Source: Anaerolinea sp. (GTDB taxonomy: Bacteria; Chloroflexota; Anaerolineae; Anaerolineales; Villigracilaceae). Taken from it: 47,754 nt of DNA. Positions 7,913-16,451 of this stretch are shown here, one piece after another. The stretch is from positions 1 through 47,754 of the forward strand of contig JAIFNG010000029.1 of assembly GCA_020047815.1 (NCBI GenBank), given 5' to 3'. The notes under the pieces were generated by a model. The model ran no database searches. It was not told where the DNA came from and saw only the letters and a list, made by a program, of their open reading frames with translations. Each line of letters starts with the position of its first letter. Within the stretch, counting starts at the first letter, position 1. The translations under genes and the position numbers were made by a program.

Positions 7913-8614
7913 ATGAAACCAGAATTTATTTTGATGCTCACCTACAATGATACGACCGTCTTGGATGCTTTGAAAATTTTCCGTGAATGCAAGGATACAC
8001 CCGTTACCCATTGGGGATTCAAGGATGTCGGGCTTCCGCCGGAGGAGATGAAGGCGCTGGTACGCGAGATGAAAGATGCGAATAAAACAACCTATCTTGA
8101 AGTAGTCAGCCTTTCGGAAGAGGAAGGTCTGCGTGGAGCAAAGATTGCTGTGGAGGCAGGTTTTGATATTTTAATGGGGACAGTACTCTTCGATTCGATT
8201 TTGAAGTACTTGAAAGACAAGTCTTTAAAATATTATCCATTCCCGGGTCACATCTTTGGTCATCCCAGCATTATGGACGGCACAATTGAGGAGGTCGTTG
8301 CTCACGCCCGCCTTTTGGAGAGCAAAGGAGTTTCCGGTATGGATTTGTTAAGTTACCGCTATACGGGTGATGCGCACAAACTCTTAATGGAAGTAGTAAA
8401 AGCCACCCACGTACCGATCGTGTCGGCGGGCTCCATTGACTCCTACAAGCGGATGGCTGAAGTCTGGCGGGCGGGCGCGTGGGGATTCACCATCGGCAGC
8501 GGATTATTTGATAAAAAATTTGTACCAAATGGTTCCTTTAGGGAGAATACAATTGCAGTATGTGAATGGCTTGAAAAAACTTCCGAATCAGACCTGAAAA
8601 AGTATTTGGAGTGA
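7913..8614 (+). CDS. TIM-barrel phosphate-binding protein of unknown specificity
   Basis: 233 residues from the ATG at 7913, chosen because AGGAG sits 10 nt upstream; the frame extends to 7877 but without a ribosome-binding site there. Alternating strand/helix segments and the C-terminal IVSAGSIDSYKRMAEVWRAG plus GFTIGSGLF look like the standard phosphate-binding loops of (beta/alpha)8 enzymes such as HisA or NanE. GHIFGHPSIMDG is a distinctive central segment. I do not recognise the family. Divergent placement beside a glycerol-1-phosphate-dehydrogenase-like enzyme suggests a shared small phosphorylated substrate, which is inference only. Confidence 0.75.
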   Translation: MKPEFILMLTYNDTTVLDALKIFRECKDTPVTHWGFKDVGLPPEEMKALVREMKDANKTTYLEVVSLSEEEGLRGAKIAVEAGFDILMGTVLFDSILKYLKDKSLKYYPFPGHIFGHPSIMDGTIEEVVAHARLLESKGVSGMDLLSYRYTGDAHKLLMEVVKATHVPIVSAGSIDSYKRMAEVWRAGAWGFTIGSGLFDKKFVPNGSFRENTIAVCEWLEKTSESDLKKYLE

Positions 8615-8792
8615 AAAAATAACATCTCCAAGTTTCCATAGCCTTATGACAAATTACCCGGTACAGCCTGCAGCCCAATTGGAATACAACAATCGCATTG
8701 ACAAAAAAATCTTCTCCTGACTTTACTCCCAATTGCACCCACCCGCCTTACTTCACTACTGTTGAGTTGTTTCTTTTTCTCACCAAGAGTTA

Positions 8793-8840
8793 AATTCATA
8801 CGCGCCGCACACCATAAAAGGGGCGCAGCGCGCATGAATT
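8793..8840. repeat. GC-rich hairpin between converging genes
   Basis: Arms 8793-8805 and 8828-8840 (AATTCATACGCGC / GCGCGCATGAATT) pair over 13 positions with one mismatch around a 22-nt loop. It lies in the 281-bp gap between the TIM-barrel gene stop and the fixX stop. There is no clear U-run, so a terminator role is uncertain; a small palindromic element is the alternative. Nothing else was recognised in this gap. Confidence 0.5.
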
Positions 8841-8895
8841 AAGTCAAATCACTCTGAGCGTTATCCAAAGATTTTTTTGATCCGCTCCACAAAGA

Positions 8896-9216
8896 TTAGC
8901 CGAACTTATAGGAAACGCCAAAGCCTCCACGCGGAAGTTTCCATGAGACATTGGCGGGAGGACACATTACGCGGCAGGTGCCACACTCCACACAACTCTG
9001 GAAGGCAATCTGCACAGTACCGCCATCTTGAGTACGGTAGGCACCTACAGGACAGAATTGAATGCAGGGTTTCTCCTTGCAATTGACACAAACTTGGGGA
9101 TCAATAATTTTCAAATGCGCTTCATGCTCATCCGTGAAGTACTTAAGCGACATCAAAATATCGTCAATGTAAACTTCAGGGAGGTCATTCTTTTTAGTTA
9201 CACTGGTTTCAGTCAT
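8896..9216 (-). CDS. fixX: FixX ferredoxin-like 4Fe-4S protein
   Basis: 106 residues starting at the ATG at 9216, where GAAAGGTG provides a ribosome-binding site; an in-frame start at 9243 lacks one. Two cysteine clusters are visible, CVNCKEKPCIQFCP and CVECGTCRVMCP, the pattern of FixX-type ferredoxins associated with ETF-quinone oxidoreductases. It takes electrons in the FixABCX complex or relays them to quinone. It is the last gene of the fixABCX unit and starts next to the fixC stop at 9233. Confidence 0.92.
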   Translation of the reverse strand: MTETSVTKKNDLPEVYIDDILMSLKYFTDEHEAHLKIIDPQVCVNCKEKPCIQFCPVGAYRTQDGGTVQIAFQSCVECGTCRVMCPPANVSWKLPRGGFGVSYKFG

Positions 9217-9232
9217 AAGATTCACCTTTCGT

Positions 9233-10555
9233 TTATATACCAATAATGGTTCTGCCGAAAGCGACGATATCGCCTACAGCTTTTAACAACGGGCGGCGGC
9301 TGGTCAGGGATTTCAAAATATCCTTGTAAAGCTGTCCCTTTGGCTTGCCGAACCCGGTGAAGAACATTCCCAGAGCATCGTTGAGGAAGGTCGGGTAAAT
9401 TGCCATGAAATCAGGATGCGTCTTAAGGAAATGCGACAGGTTGCGGTACTGGCGCAGGTCTTTCATGATGAAGCGCTTGTCAAGGCGAGCGCGGTAACTG
9501 GAGAGAGATTGCGCGGAGAAATCCTTCTTCTGGTGCGCCTCAATGGCGGTTTCAGCAGCAGACTTGCCCGCCACGATCGCCATGTTGGTGCCTTCCCAGT
9601 GCAGCGCGTTTACCATCGAAGCCGCGTCGCCAGCCACCATCACGCCATCGGTGTAAAGCTGGGGCATGGTTGACCAGCCGCCTTCGGGGATGATGTGCGC
9701 GCCGTATTCCATCAGGCGTCCACCTGCGATCAATGGGGCAATCATCGGGTGGTTCATGTAGCGTTGCAGCAACTCATAGGGTTTGATACCAGCTTCGCGC
9801 AGGGCTTCCAAAGTAACGCCCACACCCACTGAAACGCAATCAACTCCGGTGTAGAGGAATCCCAGACCAGGTAACCCCATTGAGACATCTCCCATCACAG
9901 ACAATGCAGCGCCATGATCGTTATCGGTCAGACCAAAGCGGGCATTGATGGTCGCAGCAGGCAGGGAAATCAACTGCTTGACAGCCAATGCGGAAGATTC
10001 GCCTTTCAGGTCATGCTTGGCAAGTCCAAGCTTTTGGGTGAGCAGGTTGTTGACGCCTTCAGTGATAATTACCACTGGGGCGTAGATATCGCCCTGGTCG
10101 CGGTCTGTCTTGACCCCAACAACCTTGCCGTTCTCGCGGATAAAGTCCACAACAAGGGTCTTGGGAATGATGAATGCGCCTTCTTTTTGAGCCTGTTCCG
10201 CCCACCACGCGTCGAATTTGGCACGCAGCGCCACATAGGCATCGATCGGGTTGCTGTTGACTTTTCCACCCTGAACTGTGGCTTTCACCAAACCGTCAGT
10301 GGATAGGAACCAGAAGCCGGTTTCGGTGACAGGTCGTTCCAGCGGCGGTTTGCGATCCCAAAAATCAGGATAGATTTCCATCAGGGAATGGGTGTAAAGT
10401 GCGCCGCCAAAATAATTCTTGCTGCCGGGGTTTTGTCCACGCTCGATCACGGCGACCTTCAATCCGCCTCGCGCCGCAATTGCCGCAGCCGCCGATCCTG
10501 ACAAACCTGCGCCAACTACAATAACATCAAATACAAGTTTCTCGTTCTTATCCAT
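9233..10555 (-). CDS. fixC: FixC, FAD-dependent ETF-quinone oxidoreductase-like protein
   Basis: 440 residues with an N-terminal FAD Rossmann motif (VVGAGLSGSAAAAIAARGG) and VMVAGDAASMVNALHWEGTN, the conserved second FAD segment of the FixC/ETF-QO family. The length is typical for FixC, which lacks the fused ferredoxin of eukaryotic ETF-QO; that role falls to FixX next door. It passes electrons from the FixAB flavoprotein toward quinone. Its start codon overlaps the end of fixB by 8 nt, indicating translational coupling. Confidence 0.93.
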   Translation of the reverse strand: MDKNEKLVFDVIVVGAGLSGSAAAAIAARGGLKVAVIERGQNPGSKNYFGGALYTHSLMEIYPDFWDRKPPLERPVTETGFWFLSTDGLVKATVQGGKVNSNPIDAYVALRAKFDAWWAEQAQKEGAFIIPKTLVVDFIRENGKVVGVKTDRDQGDIYAPVVIITEGVNNLLTQKLGLAKHDLKGESSALAVKQLISLPAATINARFGLTDNDHGAALSVMGDVSMGLPGLGFLYTGVDCVSVGVGVTLEALREAGIKPYELLQRYMNHPMIAPLIAGGRLMEYGAHIIPEGGWSTMPQLYTDGVMVAGDAASMVNALHWEGTNMAIVAGKSAAETAIEAHQKKDFSAQSLSSYRARLDKRFIMKDLRQYRNLSHFLKTHPDFMAIYPTFLNDALGMFFTGFGKPKGQLYKDILKSLTSRRPLLKAVGDIVAFGRTIIGI

Positions 10556-11570
10556 TCTGAGCCTCTTTGCGCGCCCGAATTTCTTTGATCAATGCAGGAA
10601 TAACTTCATACAGATCGCCAACAATGCCCATTGTAGCAACATCGAAAATAGGGGCATGGGGATCACGGTTGATGGCAAGGATGAAATCAGATTCTTGCAT
10701 ACCCACTTTATGCTGAATGGCACCGGAAATGCCGGCGGCAATATAGAGTTTGGGACGCACAGTCTTGCCTGTTTGTCCAACCTGGTGATCATATTTGATC
10801 CAACCCGCATCCACACAGGCACGGCTGGAACCAACAACACCGCCTAGTTCATCCGCTAATTGTTTTATAAGCTCAAAACCCTTTGCTCCACCAAGCCCGC
10901 GTCCACCTGAAACGATAATGTCGGAATATTCAAGTTTGACAGTCGCCGCCGTATTGGTGATGAATTCCACAATTTCAGCGTTGATCATATCGGGGGTGAT
11001 TTCAAATGTTTCATGGATGATCTGACCCTTGGCCTCTGCCTGACGCGGCGCGGGGTTGAAAACACGCGGGCGTACGGTCGCCATCTGTGGGCTGTGGTCG
11101 CGGCAGACAATGGTCGCAATCACATTGCCACCAAAAGCAGGGCGGGTGGCAAGCAGCAATTTCTTGGTATTTTCCTTGATCACGCCCATTGCCAGGTGGG
11201 TGGTGTCTGCCGTCAAGCCAGTGCCGACACTGGTTGCCACTGCCCCAGCCAAATCACGACCCAAGGTGGTGGCTCCAACCAGGAAAACTTCCGGCTCATA
11301 TTTTTTCACCAGGGCGGTCAGCGCAACGGTATACGGTTTATTAAGATAATTCTTGAAAGCGGGATCATCCACCACATAAACGGTTTCCGCGCCGTAGTGA
11401 AGGCATTCCTGAGCCGCTTCTTCCATTTGATACCCTACGAGGATGCCTTCGACAATCGAATCGTCGCCGACTTCATCCGCCAAGCGACGCGCCACGCCGA
11501 GTAATTCCCAGGATACCGGATGGACTTTCCCATCTTCCTGTTCGATGTAAACCCAAAAACGCCTGCTCAT
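10548..11570 (-). CDS. fixB: FixB, electron transfer flavoprotein alpha subunit
   Basis: 340 residues. The C-terminal FAD-binding domain is clear: SGGRGLGGAKGFELI, VGSSRACVDAGWI, HQVGQTGKTVRPKLYIAAG, GISGAIQHKVGM and INRDPHAPIF. The N-terminal half is the alpha-specific ETF domain. With FixA it forms the heterodimeric flavoprotein; in characterised FixABCX it oxidises NADH and bifurcates electrons to quinone and to ferredoxin/flavodoxin. It overlaps fixA by 4 nt and fixC by 8 nt, a tightly coupled operon. Confidence 0.94.
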   Translation of the reverse strand: MSRRFWVYIEQEDGKVHPVSWELLGVARRLADEVGDDSIVEGILVGYQMEEAAQECLHYGAETVYVVDDPAFKNYLNKPYTVALTALVKKYEPEVFLVGATTLGRDLAGAVATSVGTGLTADTTHLAMGVIKENTKKLLLATRPAFGGNVIATIVCRDHSPQMATVRPRVFNPAPRQAEAKGQIIHETFEITPDMINAEIVEFITNTAATVKLEYSDIIVSGGRGLGGAKGFELIKQLADELGGVVGSSRACVDAGWIKYDHQVGQTGKTVRPKLYIAAGISGAIQHKVGMQESDFILAINRDPHAPIFDVATMGIVGDLYEVIPALIKEIRARKEAQNG

Positions 11571-12406
11571 TTTTGCACTCCTAACATGGATGCCATGCCT
11601 TCGACCGCTAAAATTTTGTCGAGCGCTGTCTTTACAACTCCATCCAAACCAACTTCCGTCACCTTAAAAACTTCACCAGCGGAGTGCTTTTCAGGTGTAC
11701 CAGTTTTGAATACGGTGGTGGGGGAGCCTTTCAAACCAAGTTGCGCCGGATCAAATGTAATCGGGCTTTCCGCATTCCAGACTTCCGGCTCATAGCGTAA
11801 CGAGTAGACTAGATCTGGCAGGGAGGCGTAAGGGATTTCTGCAATGTCTTTTTCGCAGGTCAGCGCTGTGGGCAGTGAAGTCTTGATGACTTCGTTGCGG
11901 CTTTCGGTCTTGCGCTCGATGATGACATAGTGCTCTTCGAGGTTCACTTCGCGAATTTTTACTGCGTAGCTCACAACGGGCAGATCCATGCGTACGGCAA
12001 CTCCGGGTCCCACTTGGGCGGTGTCGCCGTCAATAGCTTGCTTGCCGAAGAAGACCAGCGAAACCGGGTCTTTTGAGTGGATTTCATTGATCACTTCAGC
12101 CAGCACATATGAAGTAGCCCAAGTGTCAGCCCCCGCGAACTGACGCGCTGAAATCAATATGGCTCGATCCGCACCCATCTCAATACATTCACGCAGGGAT
12201 GTGACTGCTGCAGGAGGTCCCATCGTTATGATGGTTACTTTACCGCCGAGTTTACGCTTCCACTCAACTGCCGCTGCCACTGCATGAGCATCATACGGGT
12301 TAAGAATGGTGGGAACGCCTTGCCGGATAAGGTTGTTCGTTTCCGGGTCAATACGAATATTCGTAGTATCTGGAACTTGCTTGATACTAACTAGCGCATG
12401 AAACAC
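11567..12406 (-). CDS. fixA: FixA, electron transfer flavoprotein beta subunit
   Basis: 279 residues starting from a GTG at 12406 with a strong GGAGG eight bases upstream. Family features are HAVAAAVEWKRKLGGKVTII, GPPAAVTSLRECIEMGADRA and FFGKQAIDGDTAQVGPGVA, matching the nucleotide-binding beta subunit. It is the first gene of fixABCX, read toward lower coordinates from a promoter at 12445-12472. No nitrogenase genes are in this window, so the reduced ferredoxin may serve another pathway. Confidence 0.94.
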   Translation of the reverse strand: MFHALVSIKQVPDTTNIRIDPETNNLIRQGVPTILNPYDAHAVAAAVEWKRKLGGKVTIITMGPPAAVTSLRECIEMGADRAILISARQFAGADTWATSYVLAEVINEIHSKDPVSLVFFGKQAIDGDTAQVGPGVAVRMDLPVVSYAVKIREVNLEEHYVIIERKTESRNEVIKTSLPTALTCEKDIAEIPYASLPDLVYSLRYEPEVWNAESPITFDPAQLGLKGSPTTVFKTGTPEKHSAGEVFKVTEVGLDGVVKTALDKILAVEGMASMLGVQK

Positions 12407-12444
12407 TTTAACTACCTCCGTAAATTTCTATGGTATTTCGCGCA

Positions 12445-12472
12445 ATTATACCTTGTGTCTATAATTTCACAA
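12445..12472 (-). promoter_or_regulatory. Sigma70-like promoter for fixABCX
   Basis: Read on the minus strand, TTGTGA (12467-12472) and TATAAT (12445-12450) are separated by 16 bp, 39 bp ahead of the fixA GTG. The -10 is a perfect consensus and the -35 matches in part. Confidence 0.6.
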
Positions 12473-12600
12473 TGAATAAAATCACAGCAGACGAGATACT
12501 ATAAGTCATATTTTTGCTTTCTTGCCCCAGTTATAAGCATTTCAAGCACTCGGCATCAACGACCATGGACATTTTCTAACATTTTCACAAGCCCAAGACC

Positions 12601-12628
12601 TTGACGGATTTCGTTTTCTGCCTATAAT
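12601..12628 (+). promoter_or_regulatory. Consensus-like sigma70 promoter for the ilv-leu operon leader
   Basis: TTGACG (12601-12606) and TATAAT (12623-12628) are spaced by 16 bp, close to the bacterial housekeeping consensus. Transcription would begin near 12635, about 15 nt ahead of the leader peptide ATG at 12650. Confidence 0.75.
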
Positions 12629-12649
12629 CGGGCGAAATATCACAAGCCA

Positions 12650-12754
12650 ATGAATCCATACTTATTTGTCCTCTCACTTATTGTAGTCATCCTTGCGGTC
12701 CTTATTATTAAGGATCAATTTTTGGTTAGGATGGCAACGGTGAGAGAAAAGTAA
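12650..12754 (+). CDS. Putative branched-chain amino acid leader peptide (ilvL-like), 34 aa
   Basis: A 34-codon frame whose residues 5-20 read LFVLSLIVVILAVLII, so 13 of 16 are Leu, Val or Ile. It begins about 15 nt after the predicted transcription start and ends 17 nt before a strong terminator hairpin ahead of ilvD. Enterobacterial IlvL leaders have the same kind of Leu/Val/Ile run and position. The likely role is to sense charged tRNA-Leu/Val/Ile: ribosome stalling within the run would permit read-through into the operon. No good Shine-Dalgarno is visible, which weakens the case for translation. The alternative is a tiny single-span membrane protein, since a BCAA run is also hydrophobic. 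Confidence 0.7.
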   Translation: MNPYLFVLSLIVVILAVLIIKDQFLVRMATVREK

Positions 12755-12788
12755 ATCACTGAGTAAGTACGAAGAGCCGCCCTAACCA
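12686..12788 (+). promoter_or_regulatory. Attenuator RNA: alternative pause and antiterminator pairings upstream of ilvD
   Basis: Region 1 (12686-12693, over codons Val13-Ile14-Leu15 of the leader) can pair with 12728-12735 over 8 bp including one wobble. Region 2 (12723-12735) can instead pair with region 3 (12776-12788), 8 perfect bp plus 4 more after one mismatch. Region 3 contains the 5' arm of the terminator 12772-12804. The 1:2 and 2:3 pairings exclude each other, as do 2:3 and 3:4, which is the logic of translation-coupled attenuation. A local hairpin at 12697-12716 may compete. The pairings are seen in the sequence; their use is inferred. Confidence 0.65.
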
Positions 12789-12804
12789 CGGGCGGCTCTT
12801 TTTT
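12772..12804 (+). terminator. Intrinsic terminator of the ilv leader (attenuator)
   Basis: A perfect 11-bp stem (AAGAGCCGCCC 12772-12782 with 12790-12800) with a 7-nt loop is followed directly by a T-run. It lies 59 bp before the ilvD start on the same strand, so it would stop transcripts coming from the promoter at 12601-12628 before they enter the operon. Confidence 0.9.
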
Positions 12805-12863
12805 ATTATCTCACCCCAGTCCCTCCTCTAACTAACAAGGGCAGGGAGTCTCAAAGGAGCATT

Positions 12864-14531
12864 ATGCGTTCAGACACAGTCAAGAAAGGTTATGAGAAAG
12901 CGCCCCACCGTGCATTGTTGCGTGCCACCGGTGTTAAGGAAGAAGATTTCAACAAGCCGTTCATAGCCATCGTTAATTCCCATGTGGATATTGTTCCCGG
13001 GCATGTGCATTTACAGGAATTTGGCAAACTCGTGAAAGACGCCGTCCGCGCTGCAGGCGGGGTACCGTTTGAATTCAACACCATCGGGGTGGATGATGGC
13101 ATTGCAATGGGGCATGCGGGAATGAATTATTCATTGCCCTCCCGCGAATTGATAGCAGACTCGGTGGAGACCATGATTGAAGCTCATCAATTTGATGCGA
13201 TGGTCTGCATCCCAAATTGCGACAAAATTGTGCCTGGCATGTTGCTGGCAGCCATGCGGGTGAACATCCCCACTATCTTTGTTTCAGGCGGACCCATGGC
13301 AGCAGGGCAAACGCCTGACGGTGAAGCAATTGACCTGGTTTCAGTTTTTGAAGGCGTGGGAGCATTTTCAGCGGGAAAGATTGACGAGAAGCGATTATCT
13401 ATTTTGGAAAAATTTGCCTGTCCCTCCTGTGGTTCATGCTCAGGCATGTTCACAGCCAACTCGATGAATTGCCTGATGGAAGTACTCGGACTGGCATTGC
13501 CCTTCAATGGTACTGCGCTGGCCAAGACTCCCGAACGTGAAACCTTGGCAAAAAAAGCTGCAACGCAAATTATGACCCTGCTTGAACACGACATTAAGCC
13601 GCGTGACATTGTCACTGCCGAAGCAATTGATGATGCCTTTGCGCTGGATATGGCGATGGGCGGCTCAACAAACACAGTATTGCACACGCTGGCATTAGCC
13701 AATGAAGCAAATGTGAACTATCCGTTAGGCAGAATCAATTCAGTCGCAGACAAAGTGCCACACATCTGCAAAGTGAGTCCTTCGGGCAAATGGCACATGG
13801 AAGATGTCCATCGCGCTGGCGGTATTCCCGCTATTTTGAACGAAATCCAAAGGGGAACAGGCATGTTGCATTTTGACCGCATCACCGTCAGCGGTGTAAC
13901 CTTGGGAGAATCGATCCAAGGGGCAGAAATCAAAGATGAAGAAGTAATTCATAGATACGACAATGCCTATTCCAGACGCGGCGGATTGTCTATATTGTTT
14001 GGCAATCTCGCTCCCAAAGGCTCGGTCGTCAAGGTGGGCGGCGTAAGTGAAGTCATGATGAAGTTTGAAGGTCCTGCTGTGATTTTTGAATCACAGGACG
14101 ATGCCATGATTGGAATTCTGGCGGGAAAGGTTAAGGCCGGAGATGTAGTCGTTGTGCGTTACGAAGGTCCCAAGGGCGGACCTGGGATGCAGGAAATGCT
14201 TTCCCCCACCGCTGCAATTATGGGACAGGGTCTTGGCGATAAAGTGGCGCTCATCACCGATGGCCGTTTCAGCGGCGGGACTCGCGGCGCGTGCATTGGG
14301 CATGTGTCGCCAGAAGCAGCAGCGGGGGGGCCAATTGGGGCGCTAATAACCGGGGATGTCATCCAAATTGATTTGGCGGCACGTAGTCTCAACGTCAAAT
14401 TAAGTGATGCCGAGATTCAAAATCGGCTTGCAGCGCTGCCACCGTTCAAATCCAAAACCAAATCCAAGTGGTTAAAACGATATTCTTATTTTGTGACAAG
14501 TGCTGATACCGGCGCAATATTGGAAAGCTAA
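12864..14531 (+). CDS. ilvD: Dihydroxy-acid dehydratase IlvD
   Basis: 555 residues, normal for the family. Iron-sulfur cysteines appear in [12 protein letters not shown] and [17 protein letters not shown], and the C-terminal [20 protein letters not shown] is the conserved signature. It converts 2,3-dihydroxy-isovalerate and -3-methylvalerate to the 2-oxo acids, the shared last dehydration for Val, Leu and Ile. It is the first structural gene of the operon, with AGGAG ahead of the ATG, and follows the attenuator. 146 bp without a recognised gene separate it from ilvB. Confidence 0.98.
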   Translation: MRSDTVKKGYEKAPHRALLRATGVKEEDFNKPFIAIVNSHVDIVPGHVHLQEFGKLVKDAVRAAGGVPFEFNTIGVDDGIAMGHAGMNYSLPSRELIADSVETMIEAHQFDAMVCIPNCDKIVPGMLLAAMRVNIPTIFVSGGPMAAGQTPDGEAIDLVSVFEGVGAFSAGKIDEKRLSILEKFACPSCGSCSGMFTANSMNCLMEVLGLALPFNGTALAKTPERETLAKKAATQIMTLLEHDIKPRDIVTAEAIDDAFALDMAMGGSTNTVLHTLALANEANVNYPLGRINSVADKVPHICKVSPSGKWHMEDVHRAGGIPAILNEIQRGTGMLHFDRITVSGVTLGESIQGAEIKDEEVIHRYDNAYSRRGGLSILFGNLAPKGSVVKVGGVSEVMMKFEGPAVIFESQDDAMIGILAGKVKAGDVVVVRYEGPKGGPGMQEMLSPTAAIMGQGLGDKVALITDGRFSGGTRGACIGHVSPEAAAGGPIGALITGDVIQIDLAARSLNVKLSDAEIQNRLAALPPFKSKTKSKWLKRYSYFVTSADTGAILES

Positions 14532-14677
14532 TGTCATTACGTGAAATGTATTCTTAGCAGCACAACAATCCCCTGTCCAAATCGGAATTGATTCAGGCAA
14601 ACAACATTAGTTTATTCGCAACGCTTGCGCACACCAGAACTTAAGTAGCGGTGTGACATTAAATCAGAGGAGAGCAA

Positions 14678-16363
14678 ATGAAAAAAACAGGCGCAGAAAT
14701 TTTATGGGAATGTGTGGTGCGCGAAGGTGTGGAGGTGGTATTCGGATATCCCGGCGGGGCAAACATGCCGATCTACGATGCCATGCTGAGCTATCCTATC
14801 CACCATGTGTTGGTACGGCATGAACAAGGCGCAGCTCACATGGCAGATGGATATGCGCGTGCTTCAGGCAAGGTGGGGATGGCACTTGCGACTTCTGGAC
14901 CTGGCGCTACAAACTTGATCACGGGCATTGCCACGGCAATGATGGATTCAGTCCCTGTAGTATTTGTTACAGGACAGGTTGCTGCGCACTTGATAGGGGG
15001 TGACGCCTTTCAGGAAGTGGATGTGACGGGCATTACATTACCGATCACAAAGCACAATTATCTCATAACACGAGCTGATGAGATCGCGGAAGTTGTACGC
15101 GAGGCGTTTTACATCGCCCGCAGCGGACGCCCAGGTCCTGTGCTAATTGACATCTGCAAGAATGCGCAGGTTGAACAGGCTGAGTTTAAGTATCCCGCAG
15201 ATGTAAAACTTCCCGGCTATCAGCCAGTTGACCATGCGCCAAAGGACTCATTGGAACATGCTGTCAAGTTGATCGAGAAGTCACAGCGCCCGATCATTTT
15301 ATGCGGGCATGGCGTACTAATGTCGAATGCAGAAGAGGCGTTGATTAACTTTGCCATCAAGACACAGACACCTGTGGCAAGCACCTTGTTGGGGCTTGGC
15401 GCGTTTCCTGCTTCGCATGAATTAAGCCTTGGCATGATGGGCATGCACGGCGAAGTCCATACCAACATGGCAATTCAAAACTCGGATTTGATCCTAGCCT
15501 TTGGGATGCGTTTCGATGACCGTGTAACTGGCACGCTGAAAACTTATGCCCCGCATGCAAAAAAAATCCATGTTGAAATTGATCCGTCAGAAGTACACAA
15601 GAATGTGGCAGTGGATGTTCCACTGGTTGGAAATTTAAAGACCGTCCTGACTGACTTGATTCCGATGGTGGACGAATATGATCATGAAGAATGGAAGAAA
15701 CAAATTAACGAATGGAAAGCTGAAGGTGATTCGCGCAGCATCATGAACTGGGACCCTGACGGTAAATTACATGTGGCACATCTTGTCGCGGATATTTGGA
15801 AGGCAACAGGAGGCAATGCAATTGTCACCACGGATGTCGGCCAACATCAAATGTGGACGGCTCAATATTACGCGCTGGATAGACCCAACCGCTGGCTTAC
15901 TTCGGGTGGGGCAGGCACGATGGGCTTTGGTTTGCCTTCTGCGATTGGTGCGTGGTTTGCAAACAAGGAAGAGGAAGTCTGGGCTGTGGCAGGCGATGGC
16001 GGATTCCAGATGACTGCCGCTGAATTAACGACCGCCGTACAGGAAAACGCGAATGTTAAAGTGGCCATCATGAACAACAGTTTCCTCGGCATGGTACGCC
16101 AATGGCAGGAGTTCTTCTTCGAAAAGCGCTACTCCGCTGTGAACATGCTCTCTCCCAATTTTGTGAAACTTGCCGAAGCGCACAATGTTCCCGCCAGACT
16201 CGTCACCAAATTGGAAGAGGTTGACGAAGCAATTGCCTGGGCGCGCAGCATCAAAGGGCCAACCGTAATCGAATTCCGCGTGGAGCAGGAAGAGGCAGTC
16301 TACCCAATGGTTCCCGCAGGCGCAGCTCTGGATCAGATGATACAGAGACCTTTGAAATCGTAA
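14678..16363 (+). CDS. ilvB: Acetolactate synthase large (catalytic) subunit
   Basis: 561 residues of the TPP-dependent family. The catalytic Glu is in VRHEQGAAHMADGYARASG, the ATSGPGATNLITGIA segment follows, and the Mg/TPP motif is GDGGFQMTAAEL with MNNSFLGMVRQWQ. It condenses two pyruvates to 2-acetolactate, or pyruvate with 2-oxobutyrate to acetohydroxybutyrate, with the IlvN subunit encoded next. AGAGGAG precedes the ATG. Full length with no missing motifs. Confidence 0.97.
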   Translation: MKKTGAEILWECVVREGVEVVFGYPGGANMPIYDAMLSYPIHHVLVRHEQGAAHMADGYARASGKVGMALATSGPGATNLITGIATAMMDSVPVVFVTGQVAAHLIGGDAFQEVDVTGITLPITKHNYLITRADEIAEVVREAFYIARSGRPGPVLIDICKNAQVEQAEFKYPADVKLPGYQPVDHAPKDSLEHAVKLIEKSQRPIILCGHGVLMSNAEEALINFAIKTQTPVASTLLGLGAFPASHELSLGMMGMHGEVHTNMAIQNSDLILAFGMRFDDRVTGTLKTYAPHAKKIHVEIDPSEVHKNVAVDVPLVGNLKTVLTDLIPMVDEYDHEEWKKQINEWKAEGDSRSIMNWDPDGKLHVAHLVADIWKATGGNAIVTTDVGQHQMWTAQYYALDRPNRWLTSGGAGTMGFGLPSAIGAWFANKEEEVWAVAGDGGFQMTAAELTTAVQENANVKVAIMNNSFLGMVRQWQEFFFEKRYSAVNMLSPNFVKLAEAHNVPARLVTKLEEVDEAIAWARSIKGPTVIEFRVEQEEAVYPMVPAGAALDQMIQRPLKS

Positions 16364-16451
16364 AAATTCCCTCAAACCCGGCCATTCCACCGCAGGGAAA
16401 GGAGTTTCCCTTCAACTGGATAAGATTGGGTAAGGACAAAAGGAGAAATAA

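Noticed and set aside
10548..12406. Plus-strand frames within fixA/fixB
   Set aside because: Antisense shadows of clear ETF subunits; none carries a recognisable motif or start signal.
12407..12600. T-box or other tRNA-sensing riboswitch upstream of ilvD
   Set aside because: No T-box consensus (TGGNACC-like bulge) was seen. The structure fits peptide-coupled attenuation better.
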